6,882 bases of DNA from an uncultured Mycoplasma sp. Lineage in GTDB: Bacteria; Bacillota_I; Bacilli_A; Mycoplasmatales; Mycoplasmoidaceae. Under the pieces are notes generated by a model. The model had not been told where the DNA came from. It worked only from the letters and a program-made list of their open reading frames with translations, and searched no databases. The number at the start of each line of letters is the position of its first letter. Position 1 is the first letter of the stretch. A program made the position numbers and the translations under genes. Shown here one piece after another: positions 1 to 6,882 of this stretch. The DNA is taken from contig CAMWHH010000039.1 of the NCBI GenBank assembly GCA_947174035.1, positions 1 to 6,882 of the forward strand, in the 5' to 3' direction.

Positions 1-695
1 ATTTTTTTAAATTCTTTAACAGAATTAACTTTAATAAATTTAAAACCATTTATACATCTATCTTTTAAAGAAAAAATAGGAATATTTTCTTCATTTAATA
101 AAGAAAGTATAGCAGTTTTGTTTCTTGAAACTTTATTAAAAAACAAAATTCTACCTGAAAGTCCAGACTGTAATCTATCTTGATAAAAGGTTTTAGTAAA
201 ATCTGTTTCTTTTGCAGAATAACTTTCTGAAATAATTAAATTTTTTGTTTTTAATAATTCTTGATAGATAGTATCTTTATCTATTTCACTGATACCTTTT
301 TTAGAAATAGCAACAATTGATGCACCAATATTTAAAAGGTTTTCAATTATTTCTTTTTTTTCATAATGAATTATGAAAACAAAATCATTTAAATTATTTT
401 TTATTTTGTCAAAATCCTTAGTTGATATATGATCATCTAGTAAAGAAATTTTCAAATTGCTTTTATTTAATAATTTCACATTACCTTCATAAAACAAAAT
501 AAAAGGTGGTTTTAAAATTTTTTTCAACTCTTCTGGATAATTATCATCTAGAATTGTTAACCAATTTTTTTTAATAGAATTCTTGGTTTCTAAACAAATA
601 GCATCACTTATCATTTCTTTGTTAGAAATAGAATCATAAATTTTTTCTCAATCACCATTATGTTTAATGGCAAAATATAGTAAAACATTTCTCAA
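1..695 (-). CDS. dprA: DprA/Smf-like DNA-processing protein, 3' end outside the window
   Basis: DprA/Smf proteins of this family bind incoming single-stranded DNA and load RecA during transformation. About 231 codons are visible, open to the window edge, so the C terminus is missing. Matches to the family: the segment NWLTILDDNYPEELKKILKP followed by PFILFYEGN (about residues 39-67, the typical 'YPe.L..i..pP.vLfy.Gn' block), then LIISES (about 159-164), and finally FYQDRLQSGLSGRILFFN (about 174-191), which lines up with the family's RNRiiagLS..vlvvea block. The usual Rossmann motifs (GSRxxTxYG and SGxAxGID) are not recognisable, so the homologue looks degenerate. The start is TTG at 695-693, 4 nt behind GGAGG; an in-frame TAG at 722-720 blocks extension, and the nearby ATG is in another frame that closes early. 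Trp is coded once by TGA (residue 16) and once by TGG. It follows a terminator, so it is probably transcribed separately or by readthrough. Family assignment is fairly sure; retained function is doubtful. Confidence 0.75.
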
Positions 696-699
696 TTTT

Positions 700-704
700 C
701 CTCC
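700..704 (-). promoter_or_regulatory. Shine-Dalgarno GGAGG for dprA
   Basis: GGAGG sits 4 nt upstream of the TTG codon at 695-693 and supports that codon as the dprA start. It is the only strong anti-SD match before any start in this window. Confidence 0.7.
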
Positions 705-705
705 A

Positions 706-723
706 ATAGCTTTTTTTAGCTAT
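706..723 (-). repeat. Small inverted repeat abutting the dprA ribosome binding site
   Basis: The perfect 6-bp arms ATAGCT / AGCTAT are separated by six A residues on the transcribed strand and end 1 nt before GGAGG. In mRNA this could form a weak hairpin that leaves the SD just outside the stem. There is no U tract, so it is not a terminator. It may be chance in such AT-rich DNA. Confidence 0.35.
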
Positions 724-741
724 ACATATTAGAGAGGTAAG

Positions 742-789
742 AAAAAAAATAAAACTGCATAAAAATATTTGATTTTTTGCAGTTTTATT
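742..789 (-). terminator. Intrinsic terminator of the pyrG-rbgA unit
   Basis: A perfect 12-bp inverted repeat (AATAAAACTGCA / TGCAGTTTTATT, arms 778-789 and 748-759) encloses an 18-nt loop. On the minus strand the second arm runs straight into eight T residues (749-742). It begins 2 nt after the rbgA stop codon. The stem is AT-rich with a CTGCA core, as is common in mollicutes. The complementary A run lies on the wrong side for a good plus-strand terminator, and no plus-strand gene is present. Confidence 0.88.
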
Positions 790-791
790 AA

Positions 792-1604
792 CTAATCTAA
801 ATAAATTTTAATCTCTTGATCATCAATAATTTTTTTTAAAATAAAATCGAAAAAAGTTTCTTCATTATTGTTACTTGTTTTGTTTTTTTCCAAAATATTT
901 ATTAATATTTCATCTGCTGATAAATTTAAATACTCAATATCAAAATATTTTTTAAAAATGAAACTTTGGTTATTTTTTAAAATTTTACTAAACAAATGAA
1001 TAACTAAATCTTTTTTGTCGACCAAATTTCTGTTAACACAATTTATTAAAGCTAAATTTAATCCTATTTCATAGGTTTTGACATTCTTAAAAAATACACC
1101 AGGGGTATCAATTAGATATAAAGAATCAGAAATTTTAATATTTTCAGATTTTCTTGTTACACCTGGTCTATTTTCAACATTTAGAATCTTTTTATTAAAT
1201 AAAAAATTTATTAGAGATGATTTTCCAATATTAGGTAAACCTACAACCATACCAACAAAAATTGGATTTTTTAAACCTTTTTTCAAAAAAGATTGTTTTT
1301 TAGGTTCTAGACAAGAATTAATATAATTTACTATTCTATTTTTATCTTTTGAATTTTTAATAGATGCATAAAATAGATTTTTATCCTTATTTTTTTCATC
1401 TATCAAATCACTTTTTAATGCAATTTTTATTATCGGTTTATTACTAAAAATACTGATTAATTCACTGTTAGAAGATGAGTTAGGAAGTCTAGAATCAATT
1501 ATTTCTAAAATAAAATCTATGTTTTTCTTTTTTTCAGAGATCACATCAACTGTTTTTTTCATGTGACCAATAAATCAATTTATTTTTTTTTGTTCTTTTT
1601 CCAT
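792..1604 (-). CDS. rbgA: Ribosome-assembly GTPase RbgA (YlqF), 270 aa
   Basis: RbgA is a circularly permuted GTPase that acts on a late 50S ribosomal intermediate, binding near 23S rRNA and helping incorporation of late proteins. The N terminus INWFIGHMKK (residues 8-17) matches the family's INWFPGHMxKA; its Trp10 is a TGA codon at 1577-1575, so a standard-code reading would falsely begin at Met15. The motif order is permuted as expected: DSRLP (37-41, family DAR.P), G4-like LKSD (63-66), the P-loop GLPNIGKSS (122-130), PGVTR (147-151) and DTPG (166-169). The G4 motif lacks the canonical Asn of NKxD. A short C-terminal region follows the GTPase core. Length is close to the B. subtilis protein (about 280 aa). 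The ATG at 1604 lies 4 nt after the pyrG stop with no evident SD, which suggests translational coupling. An intrinsic terminator follows. Confidence 0.93.
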
Positions 1605-1608
1605 ATTT

Positions 1609-3231
1609 TTAAATATTTTTTCTTGCTGCATTTAAAAAACTATAAAAAATGGGGTTAGGACTTAAAATTTTAGTTGTAAATTCAGCATGGAATTGACAAG
1701 CTATAAAAAACTTATGATTTTTAATTTCAATAATTTCAACTAAATTTTTTTCTTTATTAATACCTGAAAATACAAAACCATTTTTTTCAAAAATATCAGT
1801 ATATTTTGAATTAAATTCATAACGGTGTCTGTGTCTTTCAAAAATTTCATCCTTTTGATAAATGCTATATGTTTTGGTATTAGGTTTAATTTGACACGCA
1901 AAATTACCTAATCTTAAAGTTCCCCCCAAATTATGGTCTTTTTCTTTTCCTTCTAAAATAGTAATAACTGGATTTGAAGTATTTTCATCAAATTCTGTAC
2001 TATTAGCATCTTTTATTTGTAAAACGTTTCTAGCAAATTCTATACAAGCTAATTGCATTCCTAGACAAATCCCAAAATAAGGGATATTATTTTCTCTTGC
2101 AAATTTTATTGCTAACATTTTCCCTTCAATTCCTCTAATGCCAAAACCACCAGGAACTAAAATTCCATCATAATCTTTTAGTTCAGAAACATTTTCACTT
2201 GTAATTGTTGAAGAATCAATAAATTCTATTCTGATTTCTGTATTTAAATAGAATGAAACAATTTCTAAACTTGAAATAATTGATAAATAAGTATCTGATG
2301 CATCTAAATATTTACCCACAATAGCAATTCTTGCTTTATATTTTTTAGGTTTTTTAATTAAAGCAATAAAATTATCTCAATTTTTGTATCCTGTTCTTTC
2401 AGGTGTTTTTAATTTAAAAAAGTCAAATATAGCATTTTGAATCTTTTGCATTTCTAAAGATTCTGGCATTAAATAGATATGTTTTAAATTTATTAAAGAA
2501 AAAATATTTTCTTGTTTTATTCCTGTAGTTAAATTAATTTTGTTTTTTAAACTTTCTGTTAATTGATCTTTTGAACGAACTAATAAAAGATTAGGAAAAA
2601 TTCCAAAAGACATTAATTCTTTAACAGAATGTTGTAAAGGTTTTGTTTTAAGATCATTACTAGTTAACAAAGCAATTAAAGGAACTGTATGAATAAACAT
2701 AACTTGACTACGGTATTTTGCTCTTAATTGTCTAAGTGATTCAAGAAAAGGAATAGATTCAATATCACCAACAGTTCCACCAACTTCAACAACTAAAAAA
2801 TCTGGTTCATATTTATTACATAAACTAACTACTTTTTCAGATATTGCATCTGTGATGTGTGGAACAACTTGAACTGTTGCACCTAAAAACTTTCCATCTC
2901 TTTCTTTTTGCAAAGTTTCATAGTAAATTTTCCCAGCAGTTACATTTGATTCTTTTGGTAAATTAATACTTAAAAATCTTTCATAATTCCCAATATCTAA
3001 ATCGGTTTCATGACCATCTGACGTTACAAAAACTTCACCATGTTGACCAGGTGCCATAGTACCTGCATCAACATTTAAGTATGGATCAAATTTCATAATT
3101 AGTGTTTTCATATTAAAACACTTTAGCATCGCACCTAAACTTGAACAAGCAACACCTTTTCCTAAACTTGAAAAAACTCCACCTGTTACAATTAAAATTT
3201 TTGTTTTACTATTTAAATTTGTTGATCTCAT
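1609..3231 (-). CDS. pyrG: CTP synthase (glutamine-hydrolysing), 540 aa
   Basis: CTP synthase makes CTP from UTP with ATP and glutamine-derived ammonia in the cytosol. The synthetase domain (about 1-270) has the P-loop GGVFSSLGKG (17-26), DPYLNVDAGTM (49-59), HGEVFVTSDG with ETDLD (64-79) and the Mg-binding Glu149 in EVGGTVGDIES. The class I glutamine amidotransferase domain (about 300-540) has PGGFG (360-364), nucleophile Cys389 in GICLG, RHRHRYE (466-472) and the His515/Glu517 pair in QFHAEF, where most family members have QFHPEF. All catalytic residues I can place are intact and the length is normal (family about 535-545). Residue 285, in the interdomain linker, is Trp encoded by TGA at 2379-2377, so a standard-code reading splits the gene in two. 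The start ATG at 3231 has no SD, and in-frame stops lie just upstream. A TATAAT box precedes it; rbgA follows after 4 nt. Confidence 0.96.
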
Positions 3232-3264
3232 AAATGTTTATCATTAATTTTTACATATTTATTT

Positions 3265-3311
3265 ATATCTAATTATTATAAGAAAAAACCTTAATTTTTA
3301 ATATCTAATTA
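3265..3311 (-). repeat. 11-bp direct repeat flanking the pyrG promoter core
   Basis: TAATTAGATAT occurs twice on the minus strand, at 3311-3301 and 3275-3265, with a 36-bp period. One copy overlaps the weak -35 region and the other begins at the last base of the -10 box and covers the likely transcription start. It could be an operator pair, or chance in AT-rich DNA. Confidence 0.35.
3275..3303 (-). promoter_or_regulatory. Probable promoter of pyrG-rbgA
   Basis: A perfect TATAAT occurs on the minus strand at 3280-3275, in the only sizeable intergenic gap between lepA and pyrG. A 17-nt spacer leads back to TATTAA (3303-3298), a poor match to TTGACA; mollicute promoters often have a weak or absent -35 box. 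Transcription would start near 3268, giving a leader of about 35-40 nt. I see no attenuator hairpin or G-run near the start like those of other Gram-positive pyrG genes. This is a sequence-based prediction only. Confidence 0.55.
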
Positions 3312-3317
3312 ACTAAA

Positions 3318-5129
3318 TTAATCTTCTGAAAGAATTTTAACAAAAGTGTCGTGTGGAACAGAAACATTACCAATAGCTTTCAATCTTTTTTTACCTTCCT
3401 TTTGTTGTTCTAACAATTTTTTCTTTCTAGTAATATCTCCCCCATAACATTTAGCTAAAACATTTTTTCTCATTGCTGAAACAGTTTCTCTAGCAATTAT
3501 TTTTCCACCAATAACTGCTTGAATTGGAATTTCAAATTGATGCTTTGGAATATTTTCTTTTAATTTCAAGCAAATTTTTCTTGATCTGTCACTAGCAAAT
3601 TGACGATGCATAATTGTTGATAGTGCATCAACTTTGTTTCCGTTAAGTAAAATATCTACTTTAACCAAATCTTGTTTCATATAATTAACTATTTCATAAT
3701 CTAAAGTTGCATAACCTTTAGAACAAGATTTTAGTTTGTCAAAAAAACTATACATAATCTCTGCTAACGGAATTAAATAAACAACTTTTTTTCTAGTAAT
3801 ATCAACATTGATTAAATCAATATATTCTCCACGATAGTTTTGACATAATTCCATAACATTACCCAAATATTCATCAGGAACAACAATTTGAGCTTTAACA
3901 AAAGGTTCTTGAATTTCTTTGTATGTTGTTTTATCAGGAAGTTTTGCTGCTGAATCTATTTCTAAAACTTTATTATCATTCATAATAACTTTATACACTA
4001 CTGAAGGGGCTGTAGCTATTAAAGCAATATTAAATTCTCTATCTAATCTTTCTCTAATTACATCCATATGTAATAATCCTAAAAAACCACATCTTATTCC
4101 AAACCCTAAAGCTTGTGAAGTTTCATATTCATATGTTAAAGATGAATCAGATAAATAGATTTTTTCTAGAGCTTCTTTAAATAATTCGTATTGTGTGCTA
4201 TCAATTGGATACAAACCACAATAAACCATAGGAAGAATTTTTTTGTAACCTGGTAATGATTGTGAAGCAGGATTTGCAGCATCTGTTATAGTGTCACCAA
4301 CACTAATACTTTTAATATTTTTAATAGATGCAGCAACTCAACCAACCTCACCTGCAACCAATCTTTCTTTATTAATGATTTTTGGAGTATTAACACCAAC
4401 AGCAGTAACAATAAAACTTTCTTTGTTTGACATAAATTGAATTTTAGTTCCAACTTTAATTTGACCATTTTTAACTCTTACCAAGCACACTGCACCTTTA
4501 TATGCATCATAATATGAATCAAAAATAAGCGCTTGTAAAGGTTTATTATCATCAGAATCCAATGGTGCTGGAATCTTATCAACTATAGCTTGCATAATTT
4601 TATCTATATTTAATCCGCTTTTTGCAGATACCAATGGTGCTTCAGAACAGTCTAAACCAATTGATTCTTCAATTTGTTTTTTAACTCTTTCAACATCTGC
4701 TGATGGTAAATCAATTTTATTAATTACAGGAACTATTTCTAAGTTATTTTCTAATGCTAAATAAACATTAGATAAAGTTTGTGCTTCAACCCCTTGAGAA
4801 GCATCAACAATTAGTAAAGCACCCTCACATGCTGCTAAACTTCTTGAAACTTCATATGTAAAATCAACATGACCAGGAGTATCAATCAAGTGAAAATAGT
4901 AATCTTTATCATCTACAGGATTATGATAGATAAGTTGTACAGCATTTAACTTAATAGTTATTCCTCTTTCTCTTTCAATATCCATAGAATCTAAAATTTG
5001 ATTTTTCATTTCTCTGCTTGTTAAAGTATTTGTAAATTCAATAATTCTATCTGAAAGAGTAGATTTTCCATGATCAATATGTGCTACTATACTAAAATTT
5101 CTAATATATTTTTTGTCTATTTTTTCCAT
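3318..5129 (-). CDS. lepA: Elongation factor 4 / LepA, 603 aa
   Basis: LepA (EF4) is a ribosome-dependent GTPase of the EF-G family, linked to back-translocation, stalled-ribosome rescue and 30S biogenesis. The GTPase motifs are complete: AHIDHGKST (16-24), RGITI (55-59), DTPGH (83-87), NKID (137-140) and SAK in the G5 region (about 168-170). Domain II includes GEVG followed by Trp264, coded by TGA at 4340-4338. LepA-specific blocks are LPGYKK followed by [28 protein letters not shown] (about 348-366) and the C-terminal [20 protein letters not shown] (561-580), so this is not EF-G or a tetracycline-resistance protein. Length is standard (E. coli 599 aa). The start ATG at 5129 is 8 nt after fmt and no SD is visible, so coupling to fmt is likely. 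Shorter open frames on either strand inside the gene are shadows. Confidence 0.97.
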
Positions 5130-5137
5130 ACATTAAT

Positions 5138-6094
5138 TTATTTTAATAAATAATTTTCTTTAATTTCTAAATTACCATTTATTAAATCTTTAACAAAACT
5201 TCTTTTCTTTCCTTCAATTTGAATTTCTTTTACCAAAACATTAAAATCTAAAGTGCTAATTTCTATTCCTTCTTTTGAAATTTTTGCAATTGTTCCAGGT
5301 TCTTTAATTGATTTATTCTCAGTTAATTCACAATTAAATAATTTAATTTTTTTACTATTAAATTCACAATAAGCACCAGGTATGTCTGATAGACCTCTAA
5401 TTAAGTTTTTTATATCAACAGAATTTTGATAAAAATTTATTTTTTCGTTTTCTTTTGAAATGTTATATGCAAAACTTACTTTTGACTCATCTTGATCAAT
5501 AGCTTTATAACAATTATTAAAAACTTTTTCTAAATCATTAAAAACAATTTCATAAACTAAATGGTTCATTTTTTTAAATAATGATGATGTAGTTTCATTA
5601 TTTTCGATATTAATTTTTTTTTGACAATAAACTGGACCAGCATCCATTTTTTTTATTGTTTTCATTAAGCATACACCAGTTTCAGATTCACCATTTATAA
5701 TTGCTCAATGAAGCGGGGCACCTCCCCTATATTTTGGCAATAAAGAAGCATGAACATTTACACACCCAAATTCAGGTATTGATAAAATTTCATCTGGAAT
5801 AAATTGTCCAAATGCACAAGTTAAAAATGCAAAAGGTTTTAAATTAATTAAATCTTGTTTTATTTCTTTAATTTTTGTTGGTTGAAAAAAAACAATATTT
5901 TTTTCAATAGCCAGTTTTTTAACTTCTGAAAAAATGATTTCTTTTTTTCTTCCAGATACTTTATCAGGTTGACAAACAACTGCTATAACATTATATTTTT
6001 TATCTAATAAAGCTTTTAGTGCAAAGGTAGCAATTTCAGGAGTACCCATAAAAACTATTTTTTTGTCTTCACAACAGTTTCTTTTTTCTCCCAT
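5138..6094 (-). CDS. fmt: Methionyl-tRNA formyltransferase, 318 aa
   Basis: Fmt transfers a formyl group from 10-formyl-tetrahydrofolate to Met-tRNA(fMet) for translation initiation. The N-terminal domain carries KKIVFMGTPEIATFALKALL (11-30), the catalytic Asn113 and His115 in NVHASLLP, then KYRGGAPLH (121-129), Trp130 encoded by TGA (5707-5705), and the catalytic Asp151 in MDAGPVY. The C-terminal tRNA-binding domain has the NLIRGLSDIPGAY block and ends in a GKKR-containing strand. Total length is normal (E. coli 315 aa). The start at ATG 6094 adds about ten residues (MGEKRNCCED) before the usual first residues of the family; no other ATG, GTG or TTG in frame precedes KIVFMG, so I keep it. 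This start lies inside the upstream gene, giving a 40-nt overlap. The region before it is purine-rich without a clear SD. The function call is firm; the exact start is less so. Confidence 0.95.
6055..6064 (-). other. A7 run directly before the stop of the membrane-protein gene (possible -1 slip into fmt)
   Basis: On the minus strand the upstream gene ends ACA AAA AAA TAG, which contains the heptamer A-AAA-AAA immediately before the stop. The fmt frame is the -1 frame here (GAC AAA AAA ATA GTT). A -1 slip would therefore bypass TAG and continue as Ile-Val-Phe-Met-Gly-Thr-Pro of Fmt. The geometry is read directly from the sequence; its use is speculative, since A runs are common in this genome and I see no clear downstream stimulatory stem-loop. 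Confidence 0.35.
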
Positions 6095-6849
6095 TTTTCT
6101 TTTTCTCTCTTTTCTTTTTCTTGCTTTTTAATCAATTTCTTTTCTTCTTTTTGGGCTTGTTTTTCGTTATATAAAGCTAACTTTTCCGGATCACTTTCAA
6201 TTGACTTAATTTTTTTATCTTTAATTGTTTTTATGAAATTTAATTTTTTGTATTTTTGTTGTCTAGCATATTCTTTTTTAATTTTGTTTTCTTCAGCTAA
6301 TTTAATAGGTAAAATTCATTTACTTTCTTCTTCATAATTTCTTTCACCTAAAGTGATAATCTTTTTTTCAACAGGACTTTTTCTACTATTACCTTTTTTA
6401 ATGTTTTTTACTTCACATTCGATCGCACGTGGTTTATCTTCAACACCTGTTTTTGAATTTCTAGTCACAAAAAGAACAACATATAATTCTCTAGGTTTTT
6501 CTTTTTTATATGTTTTACCTTCTTTTTTACACTCAATTTTCTTTTGTTTTTCTTGTTCTTTTCTTTCTTTAATTAACTTCTTTTGTTTTTCTTGTTCCTC
6601 TTTTGGTAATGCTCTGTTAACAACATAAGGATCTGCTCTTTTTACAACATATGATTCAACAAGTTCTTTACCAATTTCACCATTAGATTTAAGGAATTTT
6701 TTAATGGTATCTCTAACTTCATTTCCTTCGTGTCTTTTTTGTACAACACCACCAGTACTTTGATTTTTTTTTCTTTTTTTTCATCAAAAAAAGATTCCAA
6801 CAGGAACTAAAACAATTAAAAGAATTAGTAATAAATTATTGTCACCCAT
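6055..6849 (-). CDS. Unrecognised membrane-anchored, lysine-rich protein, 264 aa
   Basis: I cannot name this protein; it resembles the mollicute-restricted proteins of unknown function (possibly the DUF5385 group, from memory and unverified). Residues 5-23 form one hydrophobic segment ending in WW, both Trp coded by tandem TGA codons (6786-6781), then KKRKK. With the positive-inside rule this predicts a short outer N terminus and a cytoplasmic body. Next come a region with GGVVQKRHEGNEVRDTIKKF (33-52), a charged helical stretch with a 13-residue duplication (85-104), a mixed segment from RELYVVLFVTR (120-130) through about 195 that may be a small folded domain, and a Lys/Glu-rich, probably coiled-coil or disordered tail (about 228-264). 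Trp177 is also TGA, while Trp253 is TGG. ATG at 6849 is the only start, with an in-frame TAA at 6867-6865; no SD is seen. It overlaps fmt by 40 nt and probably leads the fmt-lepA unit in this window. Confidence 0.85.
6539..6597 (-). repeat. Exact 20-bp in-frame direct repeat in the membrane-protein gene
   Basis: The same 20 bases occur at 6539-6558 and 6578-6597, exactly 39 nt (13 codons) apart. Both copies encode EQEKQKK (residues 85-91 and 98-104), giving a small tandem duplication in a charged helix. The period of 13 codons keeps the frame, so copy-number change would lengthen or shorten the helix without breaking the gene. Confidence 0.75.
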
Positions 6850-6882
6850 ATCATTATCAACTTTTTATCTATAAATTAATAC

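Noticed and set aside
719..731. TAATAT and TATAGC as -10 boxes for dprA
   Set aside because: Neither has an acceptable -35 element at normal spacing, and the upstream sequence is the terminator's T run.
1078..1326. Open frame of 82 codons on the plus strand inside rbgA
   Set aside because: It is antisense to the conserved GTPase motifs of rbgA, has no SD, and its composition mirrors the opposite strand.
3292..3313. Weak dyad (TTAATT / AATTAA) followed by six T after lepA, as a possible lepA terminator
   Set aside because: The stem is only 6 bp, all A-T, and two G residues separate it from the T run; too weak to call.
3919..4158. Open frame of 79 codons on the plus strand inside lepA
   Set aside because: It is antisense to well-conserved LepA sequence and shows no recognisable domain.
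4286..4468. Leucine-rich 60-codon frame on the minus strand inside lepA
   Set aside because: It is a shifted frame of lepA across the TGA codon; the Leu/Val richness comes from AT-rich codons read out of frame.
1609..6094. Apparent split or pseudogenised pyrG, lepA and fmt
   Set aside because: Each break is a single in-frame TGA with full family homology continuing on both sides; code 4 restores complete proteins.
6353..6628. Hydrophobic 91-codon frame on the plus strand
   Set aside because: It is antisense to the Lys/Glu-rich coding region; AAA/GAA codons read in reverse give Phe/Ser/Leu, which imitates a membrane protein.
6867..6875. TATAGA-like -10 box before the membrane-protein gene
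   Set aside because: It lies at the window edge, is a poor match, has no visible -35 and would leave a very short leader; one such match is expected by chance in this AT-rich DNA.

Overview
The window is a compact, very AT-rich, single-strand gene block from a mollicute (Mycoplasma / Spiroplasma / Mesoplasma-Entomoplasma type). Five of the six genes carry in-frame TGA codons at sites that must be sense (Trp), no gene ends in TGA, and the conserved proteins become full length only with genetic code 4. I cannot fix the genus from sequence alone. All six genes lie on the minus strand, and I see no plus-strand gene, tRNA, rRNA, mobile element or CRISPR array.

Layout in the direction of transcription (high to low coordinates). 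(1) 6849-6055: an unrecognised 264-aa, lysine-rich protein with one N-terminal membrane anchor. It overlaps the next gene by 40 nt. (2) 6094-5138: fmt, methionyl-tRNA formyltransferase. (3) 5129-3318: lepA, elongation factor 4, starting 8 nt after fmt. An 86-nt gap follows, holding a perfect TATAAT box and an 11-bp direct repeat. (4) 3231-1609: pyrG, CTP synthase. (5) 1604-792: rbgA, a circularly permuted ribosome-assembly GTPase, starting 4 nt after pyrG. A strong intrinsic terminator (789-742) begins 2 nt after the rbgA stop. (6) 695 to the window edge: a dprA/smf-like gene with a TTG start and the only strong Shine-Dalgarno sequence in the window. It is cut off at position 1.

The layout suggests two transcription units, [membrane protein]-fmt-lepA and pyrG-rbgA, and then dprA. 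Four genes serve translation or its precursors: initiator tRNA formylation (fmt), a ribosome-associated translational GTPase (lepA), 50S assembly (rbgA) and CTP supply (pyrG).

The observations most worth a second look are these. The membrane-protein/fmt overlap has an A7 run directly before the upstream stop, so a -1 slip would fuse the membrane protein in frame to Fmt at its conserved N terminus. The DprA homologue appears to have lost the usual Rossmann-fold nucleotide/DNA-binding motifs. RbgA has a non-consensus G4 motif. Nothing here is convincing evidence for an entirely new multi-gene system; most of the window is core housekeeping.
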